Shown here: positions 1-14,910 of the stretch, one piece after another
How positions within the stretch are numbered: position 1 is the stretch's first letter
Layout of the letters: the number at the start of each line of letters is the position of its first letter
From: Monosiga brevicollis MX1
Lineage: Eukaryota > Opisthokonta > Choanoflagellata > Craspedida > Salpingoecidae
Assembly (NCBI RefSeq): GCF_000002865.3
Contig: NW_001865041.1
Coordinates: forward strand, 1,225,478 to 1,289,477
Direction of reading: 5' to 3'
DNA length: 64,000 nucleotides
Translations under genes and position numbers: made by a program
Notes under the pieces: generated by a model
Told to the model about the DNA's origin: nothing
What the model saw: only the letters and a program-made list of their open reading frames with translations
Databases searched by the model: none

Positions 1-1375
1 GGCCCACGAATCGATTTCGCTCCGTGTTGGCACGTGTGGCAGCATCACAGGTGATCCAGCGCACATATTTCCAATGTGGATGCGATCCACCCGAGGATGG
101 TAGAAAGCCGGCCTCATGAGCTGCTTGCAGCACTTGATCGCGGGCGGTTTGAAGCTCATTTGGGGACCAAAATAGGTCTGACTCACTGTCAGAGATGGGC
201 TCGAACCCTGCTGTCTGCCCGGTGGCCAGAGCTGGGTTGGGGTGGGCGTGCAGTGGGAGACGGCGGGCGCGACGCGCTGGGGGTGCAGCATCTACTTCTG
301 CATCAGCTTCCTCGCTGGCCGAGCTGACGGTGTTGGTCTCGAGTAGGTTTCGCCGTTGCTGCCGTCGCCGCCAAAGCCCACTCATCGCAGCACCCTGCTG
401 GCTCGATGCCAACATGGTAGGAATCTGTGTCAAGATCGGTCTTGTCGAGTCCTGCTCACCGGTCCGCTGAGCTTCATTGCGACGCGCATTGCCTGCGATC
501 GTGGCATCACACTGGCTGGTGCGGGTCTCAGATTGGGCCGATGATGCGGGTTCTAACAAACAGCTTGGGCTTGGAGTGGGGCTTGTTTGCGTGAAATCAA
601 TGCTTTCTGGAGGGGCTTGGGCAGTATGGAGCTCAAAGTGACCACTCTCCAATCGCTGTAGCTGCAGACTCGCAACGCGGCGGGTCATCTGGGCGACATC
701 AAGCTGGGTTTGGGCAGAGACGGGAGCGTTGCCCATGTCTGGGGCATGCGGGCACTCTGGGGCTGGCGTGGCATGAAGTCCGAGGCCCGTCAAGGCCTCG
801 TGAGGGTGCACGAGCTGAATGCCCGAGTCACGCGCAGGAAAGTGTCGACGTGGAAAGCATGTGCTGGGTGCATCAGTAGCTTTTGCTTGCAAAGGGGAGG
901 GTGGCGAGGAAGAAAACGGGTGAAGTGACTCTGCATCTGGACTGGCGGCAAAGGGAGGGGGGCTCACATCCACACCGCTTGCATCGAGTCTCAACGTCGT
1001 CGACCTCGGTGGCGGCAGGGGAAGAGACGGATCGTGGCAACCAGAGTCAAGATTTGAAAGCGGGGCTGTACAGACGGATGCGGAGGGCGATGGTGAGTCC
1101 AAGGGGGCATCATGTCTGGTCTGCGGCAACTGCAGCTGGAGATGGCACGGCCAGAGTTGGTCTTGCAAGGGAGGTGTGGCGGGGAGCGGCGGGGTTGGGC
1201 CGACGCGGGGCCTGCACAGAAAGTCATGACGGTGAGTCACGAGGCAGGAGGAAAAGGAGGAAAAGCCAGGCGTGCGCGTGGAAACGTACTCGGAGTTGAC
1301 ATGGTCGTCCATGCTCCAGAGGACGTCATCCAGCTGATCTGTCTGCCCGGCAGGTGCCGAGCATGGCCGCTGCAT
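1..1375 (-). CDS. Unrecognised Ser/Pro/Ala-rich protein, C-terminus beyond window
   Basis: I do not recognise this protein. The likely start is the ATG at 1375-1373, which begins MQRPCSAPAGQTDQLDDV. An in-frame TGA lies eight codons upstream. Exon 1 runs 1375-1290, a 78-bp intron with donor GTACGT and acceptor GTGCAG covers 1289-1212, and exon 2 is open from 1211 to the window edge, about 400 codons. The protein is rich in Ser, Pro, Ala and Gln. Basic stretches (LWRRRQQRRNLL, PPARRARRL) sit near acidic Ser/Glu stretches (SASEEADAEVD, ISDSESD). The last visible part, with GGSHPHWKYVRW, looks more globular. No domain, signal peptide or membrane span is visible. The intron is a multiple of three and has no stop, so a retained form would stay in frame. 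More 5' exons cannot be excluded. The strand and frame rest on one long stop-free frame plus good splice sites. Confidence 0.5.
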   Translation of the reverse strand, partial: MQRPCSAPAGQTDQLDDVLWSMDDHVNSEYVSTRTPGFSSFSSCLVTHRHDFLCRPRVGPTPPLPATPPLQDQLWPCHLQLQLPQTRHDAPLDSPSPSASVCTAPLSNLDSGCHDPSLPLPPPRSTTLRLDASGVDVSPPPFAASPDAESLHPFSSSPPSPLQAKATDAPSTCFPRRHFPARDSGIQLVHPHEALTGLGLHATPAPECPHAPDMGNAPVSAQTQLDVAQMTRRVASLQLQRLESGHFELHTAQAPPESIDFTQTSPTPSPSCLLEPASSAQSETRTSQCDATIAGNARRNEAQRTGEQDSTRPILTQIPTMLASSQQGAAMSGLWRRRQQRRNLLETNTVSSASEEADAEVDAAPPARRARRLPLHAHPNPALATGQTAGFEPISDSESDLFWSPNELQTARDQVLQAAHEAGFLPSSGGSHPHWKYVRWITCDAATRANTERNRFVG

Positions 1376-3808
1376 TGCCTCAGTCCGTACAAAATGGACC
1401 ACGACACAGGGTCAACTTTGCGGAAAAGAGGAGGGGAGGAGAGGGACCTGATGGCAATCACAGTGCCTGCTTGGCTTGTGAGTGAGCATGACGAGCCCCA
1501 GGGCTCGCTTCCTTGGACGGACGATCGCTGGGGCAGAGCCGTTGATCACAATGGATTCGAAGACGCAGCGCGCGCACCGGTGCTTGAAGGTGATGGCGGC
1601 TTTGAGAATGTAGTCTGTGGACGTGTGTCGTCCCCCAACCTTCCTTCTTGGAAGACAGCTGACGCCCGGCTGAGGGAACGTGGAGACATGGGTTCGCAAG
1701 CACAGGCCCTGATGAGGAGCTGAATCGTGAAATCATCAATAACCCAAAGGCTGTGGAAAGACAATGTCGGAAAAGTGCAAAAAATGGCAGTGAAGACCAG
1801 CGAACCATGGCTGATGGCCGGGGCACGGCAGGTGATGGCTGACCTGGGCTGGGAACAACTTGCAAGGGGCGAACGCGGTGTACGCAAGGGGCTGCACGCC
1901 AACTGTTTAAAACTGGGCGAGAGGAGAGGTTTGCGATGAGGCGTGGGCAAGCGTTTAGGGGACCATCAAGAAAATTAGGCTAGCGGTATGGTCAAGGCCC
2001 AAGGAAAGCGCGGACGGAGGATGTCCCAGCGCGTGGGCAACTGTGCCGTGCAATCGCCAAAGTCAAGAGGCGCGAGAAAAAAAAAAAGTTTGACTCATCG
2101 TTCCATCAGCCCCAAGCACCATCCGACAGAGGGGGAAACGGAGAACTGGACGAGACTGCGTCTCTTACTTTGACAAGTGGGACAGTTGCGTCTGTCTTCA
2201 CCTCGGTGGTCTCTTGAGCAGAAACGACGCTCGTGCGCCGTGTGGTGCGGTCACGGTGGAAGAAGAAGAGATGACAGCACGCGGAAAACTGTGGCACTTC
2301 GCTCGCCCACCACTCGACTCGCCGTGCCGGGTGGGCGCAGGTTTTCAGGCCGCGAGCGGCTGCTTTCACACCCCGCTTACTCGATGCAAGGAGGCGCGTT
2401 TATATAAATGGACCGCGTACGGAGCGCGGCTGCGGCCGGTCTGTTCCGACTTTCCCCACGAGCTCGTCTGGCCCGTCTTGTTGACATTTACCACCTGAAT
2501 CAAACAGCAGCGTGATTCGAAAGCGAGCTTGACAAATAAAAGGACGCAGGTGGTGGGTGTGCGGCTTGGGCTGTTGGTGTTGCCGGCACAAAGGCGAAGG
2601 GCGCTGGGTGGGCTGGGTGGTCCGTCAGGCTCCTGTCAGGGTGTGTGCCTCGCAGCTGGGTGTCAGCGACCGGGATGCTCAGAGACGGAGAGAAGGGGGG
2701 AAAGAACGGGACGTTTCAAGGCCTGCTGCACATCGGGGGTGGGGGGGTGACGGGTGGCCACCCACAATCAATCGTGCCAGCTCAGGGGAGCGCGGAGTGG
2801 GGTGATCAAGACCAGAGGACGAATCAGCGCGTCGTACACATCCAATGTGCAGGCTGGCAAGAGGCTTTGTCCAACTCCCACCAAGTCAAACCGGCAGCAC
2901 AGCAGGCAAAGCAAAGCAATACAGCAGCGGGCACAGCAGCACAGCAGGAGGAGAAAAGCGCTTTCGTGGGGCAAGCGAAAGCGGGATGTGGGCCCATCTT
3001 GATCGGATCCAAAAGAGGTCGGTCGAGCAGACCAGCCCCCGGCCGTTGTCATGTGACGCACGATTCTGAAAACAGATGAAAGTCCAGACCCATACCAATG
3101 GATCGGAAGAGAGTCGTATCCGCTCGTGCGATCTTGGGCTCTGGTAGAGTTTGTGGGCGCACGCCTGCGTCTCAGCGGTCGCGCGCTCGGTTAACCTGCC
3201 TGACCGCCACTTGTGTGTAGCAGCGGGAGTGATCACGGAGAGCTCCAATGCCGTCATCATTCACGTCATCACCGTGTGACTGTCGCTGCTGGGGACGCTC
3301 GAGGGGTCTGGCGAGGGCACGATACTTGGGACAAGGCGGTCTCAACATACACCAAGTATGATGCCCAACGCAGCGGTAGAGATGGCGTCTCCCTCTCACG
3401 AAGAGTGACGTAATACCATTGTCAGGCTGAGGAGACCCGGCAGGCTCTGAGCACAACACGAGCCAATGGCTTGGATGGCCTTATCTGACAGGAGATAATG
3501 GTGTCTGAATTGTGCGTTTGACTGTCGCGCTTCCCGGGCTAATGTCCTGTCTTTGAGCCGTCGCCTCTGGCAGATCCGAGGAGACCCGATCGTACGCCCC
3601 CACCCGGCTCTGCGACCTTGCTCATAGAGTCGCCTCTGGGCACATGCCATCCCAGTTCAAGTCGATCAATTCTCGGTTCGAGATTTCATACCACACGGCA
3701 CCCGCTTGTCAAGGCGGAGTCAGAGAGAAGCGCGCGTGGGAAAATCGGCAGCAGGCAACCCAAGAGCCTTGCGCAAAGCGCCTGCTGAGCCAACTCAGCC
3801 TTGACTCA
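1376..3808. other. Intergenic stretch, no supported gene
   Basis: Only short overlapping open frames on both strands are present, and none shows a domain, a splice pattern or a family match. A TATATAAAT-like element lies at about 2400-2408, but no coding start follows it at a usual distance on either strand. On the minus strand 1412-1699 is open and has scattered Cys and His, and might hold an upstream exon of the gene at 1-1375. This is not strong enough to annotate. Confidence 0.45.
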
Positions 3809-7961
<4,153 letters not shown>

Positions 7962-8716
7962 GTTGTTGGTTTATGGGCCAAGTACGCCGTTCAATCCGCC
8001 AAAGCCGAGCAAGAGACAGAGAAAAACAGACTGGTGCAGCGATGAAACTTGTCCTGCGCAGCGGGTTGCTTGGCCAATGCCGTGCACCGCCAGTCGAGTA
8101 CGCCGGACGATCTGCAACGGAGCGCTTCAAGAAAAAAAAAAAATAAAAAATAAAAAATAAAAAACAGCGTCCGTAGGTGTGTCTGACCTCAAAATCAATA
8201 TTGCGCCACAACATGTGTTTAGTACCATTTTCCTTGCTGTTCACTGTGTGTTGGTACGGTTGAGATGCTTCATGCCCTTCTCCGCACGCGGGTGACGGTG
8301 ACCGACGTTGTGTGGCGGTGGCGGGTACATTACGTTGGGCTCAGTTGATGTGTGCGGGCCAGTGGCGCGTGGCATGGGTTTAAGCAGATGCGCGTGGTCA
8401 TGTTACTTCTCACGGTGGCTTGTTTTCATTTCTTTTCTTGATTTGCACCGTTATCTTATGTCTCTCTGCATGTGATCGTGGTCGCAGGCTGTATCGCATC
8501 CGTCTCAACGCCATCAGTAAGTAACAACCTGAGCCTTGGAGGATCCTCCATTTGAATTGCTTGCTCGAATGTCCCCCCCCTTTTTCTTGCGGATTCAGGC
8601 GCGCAGACTGTCAGAAGCAAGAGCAAGGGTGTGGAAGGGCTACAGGCACTTTTCTGCCACACCGCTTTGGGCATGCGTGACCTCACCGTGTCGTTGCTCT
8701 ACTTTATCCCGTTGTG
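7962..8716. other. Divergent spacer between WDR70 and SmG
   Basis: This spacer separates two housekeeping genes transcribed away from each other, so it probably holds both core promoters. An A-rich tract with AAATAAAAAAT units lies at 8130-8165. A non-coding 5' exon for SmG could lie here: 8490-8514 ends at a good donor, CA followed by GTAAGT. No open frame with family resemblance is visible. Confidence 0.5.
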
Positions 8717-9432
8717 ATGGCGGTCATTGTTGCAGTGCCCAAGCCCCAAGCCCCGCAACTTAAGACCTTCCTCGTACGTATTTGATTGGGTTTGGACTGG
8801 CCAGCGCCTGCCTGCGTCGAATGTGGAAACTTGGAACATGGACCGGGCCACGCCTCTCTGCATCTGTTACGACCAATGCTCAAACCGTGCATGTGGATTG
8901 CAATGGCCTGTCGTAGGAGAAGCGCCTGGATCTGAAGCTGAATGCTAACCGCAAGATTAGCGGTATCCTCCGTGGTTTTGACCCCTTCATGTAGGCTGCA
9001 TCGCAAGAGGTCATGCAAACTTTTTTCTTTTTTTTCGTGCAAAAATGCCAAGGGTGTCTACCAGCGTCTTTACTTGGCCTTTGCACATCCTAAATCACTG
9101 ATGTACTCTCTACCATTGTCGGTGCTCAGGAACCTTGTGCTTGCTGAGACCTTCAACATTGACGCCGACGGCAAGGAGGAGCCCATTGGCATGGTGGTGA
9201 GTTTTGCTGTGCGGGATCCACTTGTCGGGGTGCTAGTTTGACTTGATGAAAGTGGCACATCTAGTGGCCTAGGATCAGCTTGTGTTGTTTCATTGGTCGC
9301 ACCGCTTCTTCGCTGCCTCATTCCTGCCGCCCGTGTATATCGCCCGCCGCTCAATTGTGTCGTTCATTGCGGGCTGCACAGGTCGTTCGTGGCAACAGCG
9401 TGGTATCAATGGTCGCACGCCAGCGTGTCTAA
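8717..9432 (+). CDS. SNRPG: Small nuclear ribonucleoprotein G (SmG)
   Basis: Four exons (8717-8773, 8917-8990, 9130-9196, 9382-9432) give 82 residues; human SmG has 76. The Sm1 motif region reads PQLKTFLEKRLDLKLNANRK and ISGILRGFDPFMNLVLAET. Sm2 reads EPIGMVVVRGNSVVSMVARQ and ends RV. SmG is one of seven subunits of the Sm ring that binds the U-rich site of U1, U2, U4 and U5 snRNAs in the nucleus. The ATG at 8717 adds a few residues (MAVIVAV) before the usual start. An alternative is that an upstream exon is spliced to the AG just before TGCCCAAG, which would replace those residues. The conserved core from PKPQAP onward is not affected. LSM7 is a more distant alternative and fits less well. 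Confidence 0.93.
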
Positions 9433-10423
9433 GCTTTCGATGGACTTGACCGTGTGCTTCAATCAAGACGGTGGTCTCGTTTCGGCTCTGGTCATCTGAG
9501 CATGTTTGCGTGACTCGCGCCAAAGTCGTTGACTGCTTCCTTGCCGTGAATCCCGACCCTCGGTTTTCTTCTGCTTGTTTACTTTTGCTGCTGTATTCGT
9601 CTTTGCCCTCTCATGGATGGCGCACTAGTCTCCCGTGCCCCGCCCATGGCTGCGGTTGTGGCTCAATGGCCATAGGCTCGCTCCACACCTCGCTTTTTTT
9701 TCTCTTCACTTGCCATGACACAGCCTGTCTCTGCTTGTTTCTTTCTCCTTGCTTTCTGTTGTTGTTGTTTTTTTTTGCCGCCTGGCTTCTTGGTAGCCCA
9801 GTGTGTGTCTGGGCTTGTTGGATTGGAGCACCGTGTGCTCGACTCCAGATGGCACAGGTCTGAGGCACCATAATGCACGTTTGCCCCTTTTGTGTGCTCG
9901 AGCTGGCGGCATGTTCTTCGCGCGACCCCTTGCCTCGACAGCCTCGAATGTGGCACATGACCCTTCCCAAAGTGTTTTCTTGGTCCTTGTAGTGAAGAAG
10001 AAAGGAATTGAGTTGCGATGGTGTTAAGACATGACGACATGATGAATCTTGTCTGCATGAATACGGAGGGGCCTTGATCATTGTGTTTTTATCTCCATGT
10101 ACTTACTGTACATGAATGGCGTCTCGGTCTTTTCAACAACAAGCAAAGTAAAGAGATCAAAGAGTTGGGGCTCAAAGAGTTTTTTGGCTTTTTTTTGATG
10201 AATTTTTTTTTTTCGTCTCACGGTCCATAGTTGATCAGTCGACTGGGTCCCGTCGAAGGTTTGAACAACTGGACACACACGTGGGGAGGAAACGTAGAGA
10301 CATACAGAGAGAGAGAGAGAGAGGATTCGCTTTTATTATATTGACCAATTAAAAGAAGAAGAAGAAATAACAACTGGATGGGAGCCGGGAAAGAAGCAAG
10401 TGGCAGCTCATGTGCCGACTTGC
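9433..10423. other. Convergent 3' region, no supported gene
   Basis: The region lies between the SmG stop and the stop of the minus-strand membrane protein. It is rich in T and A runs (for example 10190-10215) and has a short GA repeat near 10307-10321. It probably holds two 3' UTRs and their polyadenylation sites. I see no coding or RNA gene. Confidence 0.5.
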
Positions 10424-10930
10424 TTACACAACAACGGCAGTCTCTTCCATCACAGCCACCGGCGGGACGGCAACATCAGCCTCTTCCACGCTCACGGGCA
10501 GCTCAACAGTGCGAGCCTTGCGGCGGCGGACAATGACGGCGGCGGCAATGGCCACGACGCACAGGACGGCGGCGCAGATGCAAGCAATGGCCACGGTGGA
10601 GATGCCAGCGGCGCTGCCGCTGTCCGACTCGGTCTCGCCGCCGAACATGGTCTTGGCGTAGCCGTAGTAGGCGCAATACCAGGCGCCGGGGCAGACATCC
10701 GAATAATCTTGGTTGTTGTTGTAGATGCCCTGAATGGTGGTGGTGGTCGAGGCGATGGTGGTGGTGGTGGTGAGCTCGGAGCGGAGGCAATAGCCCTCAT
10801 CGGCGAGCCAGGTGCACTCGGAGCGCTGGTCACAGTAGTACTCGAAGAGTTCGTCGTTGCAAGTGTCGTACGCCTGGGCGCTCACGGCCAGCAGGGCCAA
10901 GGCCAGGAGGGACAGCAGTTGACGGGCCAT
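10424..10930 (-). CDS. Small type I membrane protein, copy A of an inverted pair
   Basis: A single-exon gene of 168 residues that I do not recognise as a named family. Residues 1-19 are a signal peptide (MARQLLSLLALALLAVSAQA). The ectodomain has six Cys (at about 24, 33, 39, 48, 80 and 86), a Thr-rich stretch (SELTTTTTIASTTTTIQ) that could carry O-glycans, and a Tyr-rich segment (GAWYCAYYGYAK). One membrane helix spans about 108-134, followed by RRRKAR and a short Val/Glu-rich tail. Six Cys suggest three disulphides. The gene is nearly identical from codon 8 to codon 140 to the plus-strand copy at 13806-14303, but its first seven codons and its tail differ. The two genes are head-to-head, 2.9 kb apart. 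It is probably a plasma-membrane or secretory-pathway protein. Confidence 0.85.
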   Translation of the reverse strand: MARQLLSLLALALLAVSAQAYDTCNDELFEYYCDQRSECTWLADEGYCLRSELTTTTTIASTTTTIQGIYNNNQDYSDVCPGAWYCAYYGYAKTMFGGETESDSGSAAGISTVAIACICAAVLCVVAIAAAVIVRRRKARTVELPVSVEEADVAVPPVAVMEETAVVV

Positions 10931-13805
10931 CTTTGGATGTTAAGGTTGATGGGGTGTGGTGAGCACGACTCGGGGAAAGATCGGGGCAAGGCGTGGTGTT
11001 GTCGAAGAGGTCGCTGATCAGCACTCGAGGCTGATGTTGAGGCACTTGCTGCTTGAAAGTGGGAGGTCGGGGATGAAAAATGACTCGTGAGCTGAGTTGT
11101 TCACCACTTGAACTCGGTCCGGGTTCATCTCATCCGGCCTTGGCTTCGCGATGTGTATACAACGGTGTTCCGCCCACCAGCTGATGCTTATGACGGTGGA
11201 AGGGTGTGCGAGACGCGAGACGCGAGTGGCTAGGCCGCGTCTCTGCTGACGGTTTGTCCAGGTTACGGTGCGCGTCCAAGCCGTAAACGATCTGATTTGA
11301 GTCGTACCGCCGCGTTGGCTCTGAATCTCAGTCCCGCTGTCGTGAAGATACGTGCATACATGCAAGCAAATTTGGGAGATTGTAGGTTGGAGTGACTTCT
11401 TTTCAAGTCATATGTCAAGGCGTGATCATGAGAAAACTAATCTCGCCGGCCGTGCTCCCACGCGCTCGGCTGACTTTGGCGACTGGTTCTCATCGCTGCG
11501 GGATCGGTTTTCGGATCTAACTTGGTGGGGGCAACAAGGCAACAAGGAAGGCAGAAGAAGGGTTTATCATCAAGTAGGAAGGTGGTGATGGGTGGTTGTG
11601 GAGCACAGGCCAAGACGTGGAGTGGAGAGTTTGAGGTGGTTTGCTGGTACTAGCGTCGTCACCCTTCCTGTGCAGCCTTCCATGTGTTGCAAGGGCGATT
11701 TCGATTGTGTTGATTCTTTGACGTCCAGCTCTGTGTGCACGACCAACACGTCGTCGTGAGTGTGCGCCGTGTCAACATGCGACTGGCCTTGAGGCGTCCC
11801 AGCATGGCAGCTCAAGCCACTCACATGTCAATGACTGGCACAGTGAGAGACTTGGCCAGCCAAAAAGATCAAGAGAGTGGCCATAGTCGGACAAGGTACC
11901 AAGCCTGCAATCTTGCATGGCAATAAACAAGTCTGCACGTCATGTCAAACTCAGGTGCGCTCGGCTCGACTTGGTGAGGAGGCTGTGATGATACAAGGCA
12001 GATCATCAAGGCATGATGCCTTGGTTTGCCTTCCGAAGGCTGATGACTGACTGGGTGGGACACTTTTGCACGTTACTTCCGTTCAAATTCGCCATCCATG
12101 CCTCGTCTTGCGGTTTTATGGGGCTCCAATTCGGCAGAAAAGCCCCTTCGTCAGGACTTTTGGTCACCATGGGGTCCGTGCGTCCGTGCGTCCCAGCGTC
12201 CCTCTCTGCCTTCGACCAGTGAGCTGTTGCTACGCGGCAGCGAGAAGAGGCCATTCGAGGGATTGCGCTGGGTTTGATTCGAGCCTGAGACATAATAATA
12301 TCAATGTACAGGAGCCCTTGCCGAGTCCGCCAGAGGGGTGCAACACGCAGAAGCTCTCTCTTCCTTCCTCGAAGACTGGTGCCACCTCGCTCACGCGACC
12401 CTCGCCTCTCACACATGATATTATTTCAAAATTTCAAGCCCCCGTGCGCCCCTCGACCTTGCCTGCGAATTCACGCAATCAACTGTCTGGTGCTGTCCGA
12501 AAACGGAAACGCTGGGTTTGGCCCAAAACATGGCATCCGCATGCATGTAAGCATGCTGTGGTTGCCTGACGGACTGACCGGTTCTGCCGCGCAACCGCCT
12601 CTTCCAGACATGACATAGCCGCTTCCTCCCTTGCCGTTGCCACGAGCCCACGCACGCGTACCCCTTTCGTGCAGCCACTCCGGTGACTCAACCCGTGTCC
12701 CCGTTGTACCCCATCGGATCCAGCCTACGCAACATGCGACAATCTGGCAGCCGCTGCACAACGCTTCCCCCACTTTCCTGCGTCACAGCCAACAGCAAGA
12801 ACACCTTACGACTCTAACAAAATCATCCTCTACCCCGACGTTCACCCAACCCTCGACACTGCTTTGTGGGTCGGGCCGTTTGACCGTTGGCCACCTCTCT
12901 AAACCTCTTGTCACACCCCATTTGGCTGGCGAAACTTCGTCCTGCTGCTCCTGCTGCTGCTGGTGACCCTCGATCCCATCTTCTCCGCCTGCTCTTCACC
13001 CCGCCTTTTCTTTGTCTTTGCCTTGATCCTGTGCGTGTGCCGCGTGCTCGACACAAGAGGGACACACGAGCACGCGGGTCAAGTTGCATGAGCGCAGGCG
13101 CATCGTGCCTGGAAAACGCGCTGCTCAGTGTCTCGGCTCACTGCCATGCCAACGCCTGGAAATAACCACGTCACATTCACGCCCTCAGCCCATGCGACCC
13201 ACACGATTGTCCAAAGGCCCCAACCTGATGCTCTGCAGTTCCCCTGATTTGCGAAACGCCGCCGCAACCGTTGAGCCCCGGCGCCAACTGAAGAGCACAC
13301 ACTCTTGCATCGCTACCACCCATCTCCAAACATATAATGTCATGATGCCGTTGTATGTCCCCGCCGCTCAACAACAAAAGAACCAACATGGACAGCTGGA
13401 CCACTCTTCGCACCCACGCTCGCGCTTGTTCCTCAAGCTGCAGAACCTTGCGCGTCCCGTCGGTACAGCCTCACCCACCCAACAACCTGCCCTTCCATCC
13501 ATGATCATCTATCCTGCAACCTACACCCAACCACCACCCATCACCGCTTAACGCCCACATGTCCCTGCGTGCGTGGAAGCGACAACCACACGTTGCTCCT
13601 AGAACAAGGATGCATGTATGCTGTGGGAGCGATGGCCTCGAGAACTTTTGAGCGCGCGCCGTGCAGCAGTGGCATTTTACAACTCTTGATCTTCCTCGAG
13701 GAAGCATCTCCCAGGCCATCAACAACGTCAACGGCAGCGACTTGACTCGAGCTCATTCGCCACTCCGTTTGATTCGGCCTAGACACATCTTGATTCAACA
13801 GCATC
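10931..13805. other. 2.9-kb spacer between head-to-head paralogues, no supported gene
   Basis: The spacer separates the starts of the two inverted membrane-protein genes and should contain two promoters. Several frames of 70-165 codons are open on both strands, as expected in GC-rich DNA, but none has recognisable motifs or a consistent exon chain. I saw no similarity between its two ends just upstream of the two ATGs, so the duplication does not extend into the promoters. Confidence 0.45.
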
Positions 13806-14303
13806 ATGCAGTTCACCAACGTCCTCCTGGCCTTGGCCCTGCTGGCCGTGAGCGCCCAGGCGTACGACACCTGCAACGACGAACTCTTCGAGTACTACTG
13901 TGACCAGCGCTCCGAGTGCACCTGGCTCGCCGATGAGGGCTATTGCCTCCGCTCCGAGCTCACCACCACCACCACCATCGCCTCGACCACCACCACCATT
14001 CAGGGCATCTACAACAACAACCAAGATTATTCGGATGTCTGCCCCGGCGCCTGGTATTGCGCCTACTACGGCTACGCCAAGACCATGTTCGGCGGCGAGA
14101 CCGAGTCGGACAGCGGCAGCGCCGCTGGCATCTCCACCGTGGCCATTGCCTGCATCTGCGCCGCCGTTCTGTGCGTCGTGGCCATTGTCGCCGCCGTCAT
14201 TGTCCGCCGCCGCAAGGCTCGCACCACTGAGCTGCCCGTTGAGGCCACCAAGGAAACGGCTCCCGAGGCCGTGGTGGTTGAAACACAAGTCAGCATGGCC
14301 TAA
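13806..14303 (+). CDS. Small type I membrane protein, copy B of an inverted pair
   Basis: A single-exon gene of 165 residues and the sister of 10424-10930. The signal peptide begins MQFTNVLLALALLAVSAQA, so the first six residues differ from copy A while the rest of the signal peptide is the same. The six-Cys ectodomain, the Thr-rich stretch and the membrane helix are the same apart from one Ala-to-Val change inside the helix. After RRRKAR the tail diverges (TTELPVEATKETAPEAVVVE). By eye the shared core of about 400 bp has four differences, three of them silent. The function is unknown. The high identity with different ends and flanks points to recent gene conversion or a partial duplication, not to an old whole-gene copy. 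Confidence 0.85.
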   Translation: MQFTNVLLALALLAVSAQAYDTCNDELFEYYCDQRSECTWLADEGYCLRSELTTTTTIASTTTTIQGIYNNNQDYSDVCPGAWYCAYYGYAKTMFGGETESDSGSAAGISTVAIACICAAVLCVVAIVAAVIVRRRKARTTELPVEATKETAPEAVVVETQVSMA

Positions 14304-14910
14304 TCTCGAACCAACATTCTTTTAAATGCGACGCACCTTGCCCGCCCATGATCTAACCGGCTCGCAAGAGCCGCGAGCCGGGAGGCCACGCTTGCGCCCG
14401 GCGGACATTGCAAAAGCCATTTGAGTTGCTGATTGACCTTTTCAATGTGTGTCCTACACCAAGTTCTACAATTGCCCAAAGGCGCCCTCGGCTATGAGCC
14501 CGAGTGGAGAACTACCGGTGTAGCGTGGGCACAATGTAGATCATCCCAACGCTTTGCCATTTCAGCATGTCCTTGTCCTGCTCCCGGCATTGTCTTTCTG
14601 ATCTTTTATTTTTTTCTTTTTCTTTTTTTTTCCCTTGGAGACCTGCTTGTGTGTTTCTGCACCAGAAAGATGAGACAATTGATCCTGTTTGCCAATGACC
14701 ACGGATCACCCCCACGTTCGGCCAAATTCTGCCGAAAGCCAGCGCTCAATGCATAAATTCCCAAATCACATTCGAATAAACCATGCCGGCACGGAATCCT
14801 CCTGCTTGGTGCCCGGAGCTTGGCTCCCCGCCGTCTCCTCTGAAATTTCATGAAGACCAGGACACTAAACAAGGAGGATATGCAAGGAGAAGGCTTGATA
14901 CAGACAGGTT
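14304..14910. other. Convergent 3' spacer
   Basis: This is the space between the copy B stop and the NPRL2 stop. It has a T-rich run (14607-14633) and no coding signal. It most likely holds the two 3' UTRs. Confidence 0.5.

Noticed and set aside
195-225. tRNA T-arm-like string (AGGGTTCGAGCCC on the minus strand)
   Set aside because: No matching D-arm, anticodon arm or acceptor stem is present, and it lies inside an open coding frame.
2395-2410. TATATAAAT element as a promoter
   Set aside because: No supported coding start or transcript lies at a suitable distance on either strand.
10492-10833. Pro/Ser-rich and His-rich open frames overlapping the small membrane proteins (also 13900-14325)
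   Set aside because: They are other-frame shadows of the GC-rich membrane-protein genes; only the signal-peptide frame makes biological sense.
12240-12300. GGTTTGATTCGAGCC, similar to a tRNA T-loop
   Set aside because: The T-loop consensus is imperfect and no cloverleaf can be drawn around it.
11000-13800. A gene between the two inverted membrane-protein genes
   Set aside because: Only short, conflicting open frames were found, with no motif and no in-phase exon chain.
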